NCBI GenBank assembly: GCA_024291935.2
Contig: CM044306.1
Location: forward strand, 4,846,501-4,910,500
DNA: 64,000 nt
Direction: 5' to 3'
Origin: Okapia johnstoni
Lineage: Eukaryota > Chordata > Mammalia > Artiodactyla > Giraffidae
The notes beneath the pieces were generated by a model, which was given only the letters and a program-made list of their open reading frames with translations, searched no databases and was not told where the DNA came from. Below, piece by piece: positions 22,780 through 34,525 of the stretch. The position numbers and the translations under genes are program-made. Every line of letters begins with the position of its first letter. Positions within the stretch are counted from its first letter, which is position 1.

Positions 22780-23520
22780 CATGTGCAGCAATCTGCAATT
22801 TACTTCTGGTTTCTGCTAAATATTGGACATTTATCCAGGTCGATTTATAGAACTAGCTCATGCGTTTTAACTGCAGTTTAGCACACTATTTTATGCATTT
22901 ATCACAATTTAATCATCCACTCATCTGAGGACTGGTATTTTACTTCCAATTTTTCACCATTACAAGAAATGCTTCTGTGACTATTTCCATGCCTGGCTCC
23001 TTGTGTATCTTTGCGAGGACATCCAGAGACATCTCGAAATTGGAATGCTTGGTCATGTAATATGTGTATCTTCAGTTTTACTATATATTTTCAAACTACT
23101 CACCCAGATGGCTGCATTAATTTGCACTCCCACCAACCGTGGATGCAGGCTCCCATTTCCCAAATCTTGTTAATGGCTAGTACTACCAATTTTTTCCATT
23201 TTTTGTCAGATATAAAAGATACGATTTTAATTGGCATTTCCCCGGTTACCAGTGATGTTGTTGAACATCTTTGCATGTATCTGTCGGGCCTTTAGGGTTT
23301 CCTCCTCTGGAATTCCTAATCAAAGTGTTTGTTTTGCTTTTCTTAAAAGAGTACGGGTTTTCCTTTTTTCATTGATTTATGGCAGCTCTTTATATATCTA
23401 GACACCAGTACTCTGTGTCAGCTGTATTAGCTGCAAACAACTCACAAGGCTTTGATGTGGATTTAATTTAGAGTATCTTTGCTCAGAGAGAAGCTTTTGC
23501 TTTTGTATATATATTTTTAA
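22780..23520 (-). mobile_element. L1 3' fragment, reverse orientation
   Basis: Inverted L1-type text such as tttcaccattacaagaaatg, aattggcatttccccggtta and tttatggcagctctttatat. Confidence 0.7.
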
Positions 23521-23556
23521 TGTCAGCACATTTGAAATGCTTCCATTTTGTCACCG

Positions 23557-23765
23557 GGCTTCCATGGTGGCTCAGACGGTCAAGAATCTGCCTGCAACGT
23601 GTGAGACCTGGGTTTGATCCCTGGGTTGGGAAGATCCCTTGGAGAAGGAAAAGGCTACCCACTCCAGTATTCTTGTCTGGGGAATCCCACGGACAGAGGA
23701 GTCTGGTGGGCTACAGTTCATGGGGTCACAAAGAGTCAGACATGACTGAGCAATTAACACTTTCA
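23557..23765 (+). mobile_element. Bov-tA SINE
   Basis: gggcttccatggtggctcag head to gtcagacatgactgagcaat, followed by cactttcacttt. Confidence 0.92.
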
Positions 23766-23887
23766 CTTTCTAAAGCGCTACCCTGATTCCCACGCCCCTC
23801 TTTTCTCACCAGGCTTACTGTCATAGCCCGAGTCTAGACTAGCATCCTCCACACTGCCCTCCATCACCCCAGAGCCTTCCTTCTTAA

Positions 23888-24072
23888 AAAAACAAAAAGT
23901 ATTTATTTGTTTGCACTGCATCTTCATAGTGGCATAGAAGATACTTCAGTTGCAGCATGCAAACTCCTAGTTGTGGCATGTGGGATCTAGTTCCCTGACC
24001 AGGGATTGAACCTGGGCCCCCTGCACTGGGACCTCGGGGTCTTAGCTACTGAGCTGCCAGGGAGGTCCCCTC
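23888..24072 (-). mobile_element. CHR-type SINE, long form
   Basis: Reverse orientation: gtatttatttgtttgcactg, gtggcatgtgggatctagtt, the inverted box cagggattgaacctgggccc, and the inverted head gccagggaggtccc. Confidence 0.9.
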
Positions 24073-24344
24073 CCACCCCAGAGACTTCTTTCTAAAGGGA
24101 AAGAGCGCAAATCTGAAGACGACTTTAACCAAGACCTTCATTCTCACCGCTGCCTACAGGATAAAAGCCAAACTTTCTGGAAACTGTGCCCCACCCTCCG
24201 TGCGTAATCCGCCCACTGGCCCTGGCCCACCTCTCTCCACCACCACGCTCTCTGTGGCAGGGGCAGTCTTGGGCCCCAGCTGTTGACTTCTCTCTGCATC
24301 CTGTCATGGTCTTCTCACGGGCATGGTTTATCTTCATGCCCTAC

Positions 24345-24800
24345 AAGTTTCTAGGGCAGCCATCACAAATTACCACAGACTAGAGGCTTAAAACAACGGA
24401 AACATGCTCTCTCAGCGCTGGAGGCCTCAAGTCTGAAAGCACAGTGTCAGGCAATACTTCACAGACAGAAGTATCCGTGGGTCAGTTCCGGGCCTCAGCC
24501 CTGCCAGGCCCTGTTTGTTTCTGCCCCTCCTTTTACGGCTCTGCCCTGGCTATGAGAAGGACACGCCCTGACCCAAGGCAGGTGATGAGACAGGGAGCAG
24601 AGTCAGCCCGCCCACCTGAGGTCCTGCAGCTTCAAGCTGTCGAGCTCAGCTGCCCTCCAGCTGAACCACAGAAGCAGGCGTGCGCCCAGCAGACACGCAC
24701 AGAGATGTCCCAGCCAGTTTGCAGGCAGCTGGGAGATCAGTCCTTACAGATGGTGGTGCGTCACTGAAGTCTTGTGGTTGTTAGGCAGCAATGGCTAACA
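24345..24800 (-). mobile_element. MLT1-type LTR, diverged
   Basis: Inverted MLT1 text: gggcagccatcacaaattac, cagactagaggcttaaaaca and gcgctggaggcctcaagtct. The later part is poorly conserved. Confidence 0.6.
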
Positions 24801-24851
24801 AATACACACGCCTAGTGCCGTGACAAAACAATGAACTAGTCAGCCTGCTGC

Positions 24852-24990
24852 AGGGCACTTTCTTTTCTTTTTCTTTATTTTGGTCATGCAACACAGCACA
24901 CAGGATATTCCCTGACCAGGAATCGAACTTGTGCCCTCTGCGTTAGGACCATGGAGTCTTAACCACTGGACCGCCTGGGGAAGTCCTGCA
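24852..24990 (-). mobile_element. CHR-type SINE
   Basis: Reverse orientation with inverted box caggaatcgaacttgtgccc and inverted head accactggaccgcctgggga. Confidence 0.88.
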
Positions 24991-25230
24991 GTGCACCTTT
25001 AGACACAGAGTTCCCTTTGTCTGAACCATATACCCCACCGCCACCTATCAAGGCCATCCACCTGACGAATTCCAACTCAACCTTTAAGTCTAAATTCAAG
25101 CACCAACTCCAGGAAGCCCTCGGGGACTGCCTGGGTGGACTGAGTCATGATTGATCAGGACTCTCATCTTACACACTTCCATCATAGCAATGACTGCTCT
25201 GCACTGCCTGTTTATCTACCTATAAGGCTT

Positions 25231-25729
25231 TTGATCCCTGGCACTCGCAAAATGACTGGTACCAAATAGACTTGGTGGGAACAGGGCAGTAGCGGGTAAG
25301 GAGAAAAGAGGAAGAAGAGACTGAGCTGAGGACAGAAGACAGCGAAGGTCGACGGAAGTGCAGGTCCAGATGCTCCTTGCACTGTGATTCCAACACGCGT
25401 CTGCTTCAGGGTCCTCCTCATGGTGATAAAAACTTATCTGGTCACTGAGCCGCAGAACACAATGGGAAAAGGAAGCAAAGGTCTGGGGTGGGGGTGGGGG
25501 AGGTGGTCCCTGCTGAAACATCTCAGCGAAGATGTAAGGGAAGCCAGACCACACAGGATTCCACAGAGGTGAAATGGAGCTGATCTACTTTCTGTGACGA
25601 TGACCAAAGAGACAGAATTAAGAGAGAAAAAGCAACACACACACAGGCTTTACTAAGCCTGTATCCACAATTTATGCCAATAAGAAACATAACCAAGAAG
25701 TTATCCCCAGCAGCTTCCACATTTGTTGA
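25231..25729. other. Intronic stretch, nothing recognised
   Basis: Contains a G-rich run near 25480-25505. No repeat or gene could be supported. Confidence 0.5.
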
Positions 25730-25925
25730 TATAACTCATATCTATGAAACACCTACTGTATGCTGGCTAGACTCTGTGTTAGGTACTCCACAGGAACTAA
25801 TTTTATTTAATCCCCATGGCCACACTCTCAGGTAGGATTGTACCCATTTTACAGATAAGGATACCAAGGCTCAGAGTGGTTAAGCAACTGCTCCAAGACA
25901 CACAGTCCTATGAATGAAGGGCAAT
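25730..25925 (+). mobile_element. MIR SINE
   Basis: Nearly full MIR: aacacctactgtatgctggc, ttttacagataaggatacca, and ggttaagcaactgctccaag. Confidence 0.88.
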
Positions 25926-25977
25926 TTGATCAAAGGTCCTGCGTGATCCAGTATGACACATCGCCTCTAAAGATGCT

Positions 25978-26105
25978 TTAGGGACTTCCCTGGGGGTCCA
26001 GGGGTTAAGACTCCATGCTTTCAATGCAGGGTGTGTGAGTTCGATCCCTGGTTGGGGAACCAAGACCTCATCTAACGCTCGGCGTGGCCAAACACAAGAG
26101 AAGAA
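25978..26105 (+). mobile_element. CHR-type SINE
   Basis: agggacttccctgggggtcc head, gagttcgatccctggttggg box, and an A-rich end. Confidence 0.9.
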
Positions 26106-26958
26106 GTTTTAAGGCAACCTAGGTGGGGAGCATGGGGGCGTTAGAGAGAATGAAGATGCAATATACCTAATGCTATGCTGCTCCATAAAGCCTAATGCCA
26201 TTATGAGATATCATTATATCATGCATCATCAGGTAATACATCATTACACTCTAGTATAGCATCATGAACTATAAATATCCCAGAACGGCCCCAGCTCAGA
26301 GCCAAACCGGAACTCCCTCAGCAGGTGAGCCCAACACAAGCTTGCACTTCCGCAGAGGTTACCTGCCAGCCCTGCCCTAAACAGCTCTGATGCTGGATCA
26401 GAGGAAGCCTGGGCATCACTGAGGAGCCAGTCTGCTGGGACTCCTCCAAATGCCACGCGCTGTGCCATATGGAAACTTGATATACAAGCCCTTCCAGCAA
26501 AATGGGGAGGGGCGAGCAGAGTTGGGATCGGGGTGTCAGACAAAGCAGGCAATTACTTTTCCGACGGCTGTCAGGAGAGGATGGGGAGGAGAAAGGCAGG
26601 GGTGACCGTGAAAACATGCCGAGAAGAACCCAAAGCCCCTGGGACTGAGGAAGTGAGGGCCTCAGCCTCTCCCGGACTTCACACTTCGCTGTCTCGGGGG
26701 ACAGGCGTCTTCGGCTGCCCACTTGCGTTCCTTCCGCAGTGGAACTCAGGGGCGAGCACAGAGCAGTGACAAGCACCCCTTTTAATTCTGTCCTCTTTTG
26801 CTTCCCAAGGGAGTCCAAATGGGGTAACTGATCAATGAGGAAGCTGTGAAATCAAATTCACATTTTATGGCAAGAAAAGAAAATTTTGAACATAAAATCT
26901 TTCCTCTGCTCTTTGGTTTCCTCTTCCCCACTCCCATTGTGCATATATATGTATCTGA
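26106..26958. other. Intronic stretch, nothing recognised
   Basis: A short imperfect repeat of atcat motifs lies at about 26200-26270. Open frames here have no recognisable domains. Confidence 0.5.
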
Positions 26959-26959
26959 A

Positions 26960-27535
26960 TTCTTGTTGTTGTTGTTCAGTTGCTCGGTTGTGTCTGACTC
27001 TTTGCAACCCCATGGACTGCAGCCCGCCAGACCTCCCTGTCCTTCACTATCTCCTGAGGGTTGCTCAAACTCATGTCCATTGAGTCGGTGATGCCATCCA
27101 ACCATCTCATCCTCAGTCACCCCCTTCTCCTCTTTCCCTCAGACCCAGCATCAGGGTCTTTTCCAATAAGTCAGCTCCCTGCATCAGGTGGCCAAAGTAT
27201 TGGAGCTTTCAGCTTCAACATCAGTCCTTCCAATGAATATTCAGGACTGATCTCCTTTAGGATGGACTGGCTGGATCTCTGTGCAGTCCAAGGGACTCTC
27301 AAGACTCTTCTCCAATACCACAATTTGAAAGCATCAATTCTTCGGCGCTCAGCTTTGTTTATAGTCCAACTCTCACATCCATACATGACTACTGGAAAAA
27401 CCACAGCTTTGACTAGATGGACCTTCATTGGCAAAGTCGTGTCTCTGCTTTTTAATATGCTGTCTAGGTTGGTCATAGCTTTCCTTCCAAGGAGCAAGTG
27501 TCTTTTAATTTCATGACTGCAGTGTATCTGCTTTA
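26960..27535 (-). mobile_element. BovB LINE 3' part, reverse orientation
   Basis: Starts at the inverted tail (gttgttgttgttcagttgct) and runs to aattcatgact-type text within the connection domain. The minus-strand frame is broken in several places. Confidence 0.9.
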
Positions 27536-27710
27536 GACATTGACCAAACCTCCCCCATTGGTAGAAAAACCTGCTCAACCAGAAAGGGCAAGCTTCTCCC
27601 AGTGTCAACAAGACAAGCCTTAAAAGATAACATTCCTTTCTGATTTTGTAAGAGATCTCATCACCCATCATGTCGACACTTGGATCTGGACTGTGTTAAC
27701 TGCCAATAAA

Positions 27711-27795
27711 TTCTTGCCTGGAGAAACCCATGGACGGAGTCCATATGGTTGAAAAGAGTTGGACATGACTGAGCGACACTTTCACTTTCTTTCTT
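27711..27795 (+). mobile_element. Bov-tA/BovA 3' fragment
   Basis: cttgcctggagaaacccatg to gacatgactgagcgacactt only. Confidence 0.8.
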
Positions 27796-28338
27796 TCTAA
27801 TGTGCAGCCCTCTGTCTCAAAAAACGTATATGACTGTGCCTTGACTTCTAGTGGGTGGTACAGTTCTCAGAGTTTTGTGAGATGCCGTTCCTGGGTTATA
27901 ATCTTCATTTTGGCTCAAATAACATTTTCCATTTCTATCTTAGGTCAACTGATTAACTTTTCGTCAACAAAACACACACACAGACAGTATCCCACCAAAA
28001 TGCCTCTGGCATCTCTACCAAGATTACAGAAGCCCTCTGGATAGCATAATGCAACTAACATCAATTATACCCACATGTCCTCGTGGTTCAGGGTATTAAT
28101 TAGGATGAGCTGTGTTTTGCTGCAATAACAAAGCACCCTACTATTCCAGCTGCCCAGGGGCCCAAGGAGAAAGGCTCCTCTTCAACCCATGCCCCTTCCA
28201 TCACCGCCTGAGCATCCCTGGACTTGCTGCTTACTGAAGACAGTCCTTCTGAATCTAGATCATTTGCATCACAGAAATGAGCCTTGGTTTCCTCGTCTGT
28301 CAAATAAAATCAACAATACCACTGACCCCACAGGACTA
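27796..28338. other. Intronic stretch, nothing recognised
   Basis: No repeat family, splice signal or gene could be supported. Confidence 0.5.
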
Positions 28339-28340
28339 CT

Positions 28341-28545
28341 GTGGTTTCCCAGGTGGCGCAGTGGTAAAGAATCCGCCTGCCAATGCAGGAGATAAGGGTT
28401 CAACCCTTGGGTTGGGAAGATCCCCTGGAGAAGGAAATGGTAACCCACTCCAGTATTCTTGCCGGGGAAATTCCATGGACAGAGGAGCCTGGTGGGCTAC
28501 AGTCCGTGGGGTCGCAAAGAGTCGGACACAACCAAGCCACTGAGC
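28341..28545 (+). mobile_element. Bov-tA SINE
   Basis: ggtttcccaggtggcgcagt head to cggacacaaccaagccactg. Confidence 0.92.
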
Positions 28546-29188
28546 ACGCACACACACAGGACTATGCACACACCGTGCGTGCCCACAATATATGTTCCAC
28601 GACTGTGTTATTCTCGTGACATTTCCCACCAGAGAAAAAGGCAACAGGAAAAGATACAGAAAGCAAATGTTCCAAGACATGAATTATAGTTCCTCCCATG
28701 TGGTGAGATTAAAAGTAGACTTTTCTTATCCCCCGGAACTTTTCTATTCTCTAGATTTTTTAAATAGTTAGCATATGTGATTTTAACAAATGGAGGAAAA
28801 AAGGCAGCGTATAAATGTATCTAACATGAGACCATTAAAGCCAAGTTTAAACAGTGCCTGGCCTTGAAGGACCTTGAGAATAAGAGGCTACAGACGGCAG
28901 CCCGGGTTCCAGATGCAGCCAGAGCCCTGTCTGTTAAAGCCTCTGAGCTGCGGATGTTTTTCACATTTTTAAAGGATTGTAAGGAAGGAAGAGGAAAGGA
29001 AAAGGCAACAGAGACCATATGTGGTCTGCAAAGTGCAAAATATTTACTTTCTTGTCATTCTTAAAAAAGTATGCTGACCCTGTTTTAGCTCATTTGATCA
29101 CCTGATTCTTCACAAAGCCAGCCTTCTCTTTGCAGGGACTTTACTTAGAATTCTTTTTTTTTTTTTTTTAATGCCATATGCACATATA
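28546..29188. other. Intronic stretch, T run at its end
   Basis: Nothing recognised apart from a run of about 17 T at 29153-29169. Confidence 0.5.
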
Positions 29189-29189
29189 C

Positions 29190-29440
29190 ATACTGTTGTT
29201 GTTCAGTCACTAACTTGTGTCTGACTCTTTGTGACCCTAATGACTGTAGCATGCCAGGCTTCCCTGTCCTTCACCATCTCCCGGAGTTTGCTCAAATCCA
29301 TGTCCATTGAGCTGATGATGCCATCCAACCATCTTATCCTCTGTCGTCCCCTTTTCCTCCTGCCTTCAATCTTTCCCAGCATCAGGATCTTTTCCAATGA
29401 GTCGGCTCTTTGCATCAGGTGGCCAAAGTATTGGAGCTAA
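29190..29440 (-). mobile_element. BovB 3' end, reverse orientation
   Basis: gttgttgttcagtcactaac through tgtccattgagctgatgatg to gcatcaggtggccaaagtat. Confidence 0.9.
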
Positions 29441-30159
29441 GCACAAATGTAAATGCATGCAGTACATATAATTCTCCTTTTCATTCAATGATCCCACATT
29501 TAGGAAGTGTTTATTGCATTGGGAGGTATTAGGGGGGCCACAGCATCCAGCCTGGTCCAGGCACTGGTGTAAGCTGGAGGATGCAGTGATGAATAAAGTT
29601 TCGGGATCAAACACACACTCACTCCTTCCTCAAACAAATGATACTCTGAGGCCCCAGCTCCAGGCCAGGTGCTCTGTGGCAGGTGCTGGAGATTCAGGGC
29701 AAACAAGACAGATCAAGACACTGCCCGCAAGGAGCTGACAGTTCACCAGGGAAGCAAGCGCCAGGCAGGGGCCGGGCGGAGAGGGCTACAGAGAGGCAGG
29801 GGCACTTCACCCAGACGGGACCTCCAGGAAAGCGTCTGGAGGAAAGGACACCTCCGGTCCTACATAAGAACTGGCCAGCTGACGCGTGAAGGAGGAAAGT
29901 GGTTCCCAGCAGAGGGAGACCGAGAGGAAAAGCTCAGGCTGACGAAGGGCACATGGGTGTCCCAAGAACCCGCTGCAGCAGCTGATGGTTGGCTCAGGGG
30001 GCAGAAGACTGGCCTGAGCTGAAGCTAAGGAGGTAAGGAGGTGCCTGGAGCATAGCCCTGGAGAAAATCCGTGTTCAAGAGCAAAGACAAAACAGCGTGG
30101 ACCCAAGGGGAAGATTGCAAAGGCCTTTGGATGGAGAGTAAATAGTAAGAAATATTTTT
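29441..30159. other. Intronic stretch with an L2-like fragment
   Basis: The segment at about 29640-29750 (gtgctggagattcagggcaa, gacactgcccgcaaggagct) resembles L2. The remainder is unassigned, and its GC-rich open frames have no known domains. Confidence 0.4.
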
Positions 30160-30160
30160 A

Positions 30161-30378
30161 TGTGTGCTCAGATGCTCAGTAATGTCCAACTCTTTGCAAC
30201 CCCATGGACTACAGCCCACCAGGCTCTTCTGTCCCTGGAATTCTCCAGGCAAGAATCCTGGAGTGGGTTGCCATTCCCTTCTCCAGGGGATCTTCCCAAC
30301 CCAGGAATCGAACCCATGTCTCGTACCTCCTGCATTGGCAGGCAGGTTCTTTACCACGAGTGCCACCTGAGAAGCCCT
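30161..30378 (-). mobile_element. Bov-tA SINE
   Basis: Reverse orientation, complete from gtgctcagatgctcagtaat to the inverted head cgagtgccacctgagaagcc. Confidence 0.92.
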
Positions 30379-30529
30379 GGCCACCCCTTATTCAGAGCTG
30401 AGCTCCAGAGAGCTTTGTGTCTGTTACTCTAGCTTTGGGTCTGTTAGTTTGCATCTGTTACCCAAACTCTGGGTCATCTGAGCAACTAGCCATGCTGCCT
30501 GCCTGGACTGACCTAACAACTGGTTAAAT

Positions 30530-31260
30530 GGAGATTGTGATATTTACACCCAGGAATTGAGAATTAGAACATATGAACGAATCCTGTACCCCTGTACCCC
30601 CACATTCACAGTAGGGTTGTTCACAACTGCCCAGAGGTGGAAACAACCCAAATGTCCAGCAATGGATGAATGGAAAAACCAACATGACATAATCAGGCAG
30701 CGGATCAGTGTTCAGACATAAAAAGGAATGAGGTTCTGACACAGGCTACAATGTGGATGAAACTGGAAAACATTATGCTGAGTTAAAAAAAAAAAAACAG
30801 ACACGAAAGGTCACATACTGTATGATTGCATTTATACAAAAATAGCCAAAAATGGGTGAATCGACAGAAACAGAAGGAAGATTTGTGGTGACCGGGGCTT
30901 GGAGGTGAGGGAGGGGTGGGGAGTGATGGCTTAATGGGGATGGGGGCTTCCTTTTGGGAAGGGATGAAAAATGTTCTGGAACTAGATAGCAACGTTGGTT
31001 ACACAAAACTGTACCAAGTACACAAGTACACAAAAAGGTACTAAGTGTCATTGAATGGCTCACTTTAAAATGACTAACTTTAGGAGTTCCCTAAAGGGGG
31101 CCTAGTGGGTAGGATTCCAGGCTTTCACAGCCGTGGTCTGGGTTCAGTTCCTGGTCAGAGAATATCCCGCAAGCCCCAATGTGAAGCCACAAATAAACAG
31201 ATAGAAATAAAATGGTTAATTTTATGTTATGTGAATTTCACATCAATTGCCAAAAAAAAA
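30530..31260 (+). mobile_element. L1 3' region, split by a CHR SINE
   Basis: L1 landmarks ggaaacaacccaaatgtcca, gaaactggaaaacattatgc and gcatttatacaaaaatagcc. The 3' end resumes after the SINE with atggttaattttatgttatg and finishes in an A run. Confidence 0.85.
31083..31205 (+). mobile_element. CHR-type SINE
   Basis: ggagttccctaaagggggcc head and gggttcagttcctggtcaga box. Inserted in the L1 3' end. Confidence 0.82.
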
Positions 31261-31560
31261 TTACTTTTCTGTATAGTTGATTTACAAGGTTGTATTAGTT
31301 TCAGGTGCACAACAAAGTGATTCCATTATACATATTCTTTTTCATATTCTTTTCCACTATGGTTTACTTTGGATACAGAATACAGTTCCCTGTGCTATAC
31401 ACTAGGACCTTGCTATTTATCCACTGTATATAAAATAGCTTCTGTCTGCTGACCTGAAACTACTAAACTCACCACCCTCATTCCCCTTTGGTAACTACAA
31501 GTTCGTTTTCCATGTCTGTGAGCCTGTTTCTATTTGTAAGTTCATTTGTCATTTTAAAAA
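31261..31560 (-). mobile_element. L1 3' end, reverse orientation
   Basis: Inverted ruminant L1 3' UTR: gtatagttgatttacaaggt, tcaggtgcacaacaaagtga, ccctgtgctatacactagga. It abuts the tail of the forward L1. Confidence 0.85.
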
Positions 31561-31694
31561 AAGGGTATTTTTAAGGAGACCATGAGAAACAGGGGGTTCT
31601 GGGGTGTCCCACCTCCCAGGTTTCCTATCTGTGTCCCTCAGATCCGACAGCTGCCCAGACTCCTCCAGCACACCTTGCTGGACTGTTCTGTGAT

Positions 31695-31965
31695 TTCCTC
31701 ACTTTGGTGAGCATCAAAATCCCCTCGGGACCTATTTCAAAATTCAGAAGGCTTGGGGACTTCCAATGCAAGGGTCATGAGTTTGATTCCTGGTCTCGGA
31801 ACTAAGATCCAACAGTGCCGTGTGATTGATGTGTGACATGCCCCCCTCCAAAAAAAAAAAAGCAGACAAACTGCAGATGCCCCAGCTTCATCTCAAGAGC
31901 CTGGGGTGGGGCCAGGGCGCCTGCATTTGTTCGGCCTCCCAGGTGACTCTGGTGTACCCCCGTTT
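31695..31965. mobile_element. MER5-type remnant split by a CHR SINE
   Basis: gagcatcaaaatcccctcgg on one side and cctggggtggggccagggcg with catttgttcggcctcccagg on the other fit MER5A halves. Confidence 0.6.
31752..31862 (+). mobile_element. CHR-type SINE, short
   Basis: gagtttgattcctggtctcg box and actaagatccaacagtgccg, with an A run at 31849-31861. Confidence 0.8.
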
Positions 31966-32164
31966 ACCAACCACAGAGCCAGGTCCCTTTTCCCTTTTCA
32001 TCTTGAGACCGCCCCTCCATCACCTGCAGGAAGCCCTTCTTCCCTCTTTACTGAGTTCTTTGTAATAAACAGTAAGGCTTTGGCTTCCAAGGGAAAGAAA
32101 AAGGTACTTGGATTGCAGTGAACCATCCACGCAACAGCACCTGAATCAAAGCAAGCTATAATTT

Positions 32165-32330
32165 GTCTCAATCAGAGGTCACCAGCCTTGGCTGAACATC
32201 AGAGCCTTCGTGGGGATGTTTTCATTTAGAGACCGAGGCCCCGCCTGGGACACAATGACTCAGAGCCTCCTGAGGGAGGTCCAGGCGTCAGTATTTTTCT
32301 AAGGCACCAAAGGCAACTTCTCTGCTCTTT
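32165..32330. mobile_element. MER5-type hAT-Charlie remnant
   Basis: ccagccttggctgaacatca, accgaggccccgcctgggac and gtcagtatttttctaaggca match MER5A. Confidence 0.75.
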
Positions 32331-32614
32331 CCCACCCACTCCCCACTCACCCCCACCTCTAGCACACTTCCTGGTCCAATTGCTCAGAAAATGTTGACTC
32401 TAGACGGCAGTATAAGTCTTTAGATTCTCAAGCAAACATAATTAAGAAAATAAACAAACCATGAGAAAGCCTATAACAGATCCACACTTGAGATTAAGCT
32501 TTTCTATTTAACTATCTGTGCCTTGTGTTTGTGGTGTCCAGAAAGTGGTCAATTGCCGAGGACCATAGGCGGGCCTCCGGAAAATAACTCATGGCTATAT
32601 AGCGCTTTAAATCT

Positions 32615-32835
32615 ACATCTAACATTTATTTATTTGGCTGCGCTGGGCCTTAGCTGCGGTCTTCGAGATCTTTGGTTCCCGCATGTGAACTCCTGGCTGC
32701 AGCATGTGGGATCCAGTTCCGTGACCAAGGACTGAACCCGGGCCCCCTGCATTCAACTTAGCGAATAAACCACCACTACCACCCCTGCGTTGGGAGCCCA
32801 GAGTCTTAACCACTGGACCACCAGCAAGTCCCTGT
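32615..32835 (-). mobile_element. CHR-type SINE, long form with insertion
   Basis: Reverse orientation: tttatttggctgcgctgggc, gcatgtgggatccagttccg, the inverted box aaggactgaacccgggcccc, and the inverted head accactggaccaccagcaag. About 30 extra bases lie near 32755-32790. Confidence 0.88.
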
Positions 32836-32929
32836 AAAGTGTTTTCAAGATTGAGGCTGGAAAGAGATTTCATGAAGATGACCTTATTTGATCTTCCCCA
32901 TATCTCCATTCATTCATTCATTCACTGGA

Positions 32930-33138
32930 CTTCCCTGGTGGCTCACACTATAAAGAATCTGCTTGCAATGCAGGAGGCCTGGGTTCAAACCCTGTGTCAG
33001 AAAGATCCCCTGGAGGACAGCACAGCAACCCCACTCCAGTATTATTGCCTGGAGAATCCCATGGTCAGAGGTGCCTGGTGGGCTACAGTCTGTGGGGTCC
33101 CAAACAGTCAGACACGACTGAGCAACTAACACTATCTC
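32930..33138 (+). mobile_element. Bov-tA SINE
   Basis: acttccctggtggctcacac head to cagacacgactgagcaacta. A cattcattcattcatt run precedes it and a similar motif (catt-rich) follows, compatible with a target duplication. Confidence 0.9.
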
Positions 33139-33139
33139 T

Positions 33140-33830
33140 CAGTATCTCCATTCATTCATTTATTCTTCATCCCTACCTCCTTAAGGCCTACTATCTACAG
33201 GGAAGAGAAGGGTCAAGATGTGGGAGGTGCCAACACCTGGGATGGCCAGGGAAGCTTTCTGGTGAAGAACACACAACCTGCATTCTGCCGGGTAAACGGG
33301 AGAGAGTGTGCAAAGGCTGGAAGGACAGTGTTCCCAGCTGCAGACGGAACCATCACGTTTGCAACAGTCTATCAGTTTTTGCATTAAATTCAGAACACCC
33401 TGGTCTTGCTTAGGTCAAGGTGAGTCCACCTACTATTTACCCATGGAATTGGAGAAGAGAGGCTCTGAAAGAAACTGGCTCTAATTCTAGAGACAACGTG
33501 TGCTTCTCAGACACACTGCTGTCGATCCCTTCCCCTCCCCCCAGCCCCAAGACACAGGAAAAAAGGAGCCACAGGCACGGAGCTGCACAGGGCATCTTCA
33601 GAGCCAATGTCCACGTCCTACTATCGCTGGTACACGTTCTGTCATTTATCCCCAGGGCTCCATATGGGAGATAGCAATCTTTTAGCTTTTCCAGGGGCTT
33701 AATCCAGCTCCTTCCTTTTGAAGAACTGGCCAAACCAACATCTCCATCTGTAAAATTCACTTTGATACCAGATACAAACACCAGAGACCAGATACAAATT
33801 CACTTTTCTTCTTTGATACCAGAATTCTGG
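33140..33830. other. Intronic stretch, nothing recognised
   Basis: No repeat or coding signal could be supported. Confidence 0.5.
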
Positions 33831-33831
33831 G

Positions 33832-34020
33832 ATCTTCCCTGGTGGTTCAGCAGTAAAGAATTCACCTGCCAAGCAGGAGATGTGGGTTCGATCCCTAGGT
33901 TGGGAAGATCCCCCAGAGGAGAAAATGATAACTATTCTCGCCTGGGAAATCTCAAGGACAGAAGAGCTTGGCGGGCTGCAGGGTCACAAAGGAGTAGACA
34001 TGACTTAGCAACTCAACGAC
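33832..34020 (+). mobile_element. Bov-tA SINE
   Basis: atcttccctggtggttcagc head, gttcgatccctaggttggga box, and the tail gtagacatgacttagcaact. Confidence 0.9.
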
Positions 34021-34309
34021 AACAGACTCTACAAGTAGAAACGTCACTGCAGCTTCTCCTCCTGTAAGCAATCCTTGACATTCTCCCCCGCCTCCGCCTC
34101 GTCTGTTAGGTATTCTTCCATTAAGTAGAATCAGAACGTTAAAGATGGAAAGAGTCTATGAAGGAGAGGAAAACATGCCTCATCCCTCCTGGGGCACAAC
34201 AATCACCTCCTGAAGCATCTGTCCCTTCCAAATAGTTGTCACATGTGGTCCCTCATAGCAACTCCAGCGGCCAGAAGGTGCCACCAGCAACAGCTGAGCA
34301 CATATCAGA

Positions 34310-34525
34310 AGTATGTGCAATACTACGTACAAAATAGATAGCTCACGAGAACCCATGTACAGCTCAGGGAACGCAGGGCTCCGTGGTGACCTGAATGGGA
34401 AGGAAACCCAAAATGGAGGGGATGTATGTATACATGTGGCTGATTCACTTCACTGTACAGTAGAAAATAACACAGCACTGTAAAGCAACTACACGCCAAC
34501 AAAAATTATTTTTAAAAAAGGTATG
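34310..34525 (+). mobile_element. L1 3' UTR end
   Basis: tacgtacaaaatagatagct, gggaaggaaacccaaaatgg, gctgattcacttcactgtac and aaagcaactacacgccaaca. Confidence 0.85.

Larger units (their letters stand above)
23790..25230 (+). mobile_element. L2 LINE 3' fragments, interrupted
   Basis: Pieces 23800-23885, 24076-24340 and 24993-25230 follow the order of the L2 3' end (gctgcctacaggataaaagc; caactccaggaagccctcgg). CHR SINEs and an MLT1 LTR lie between them. Confidence 0.6.
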
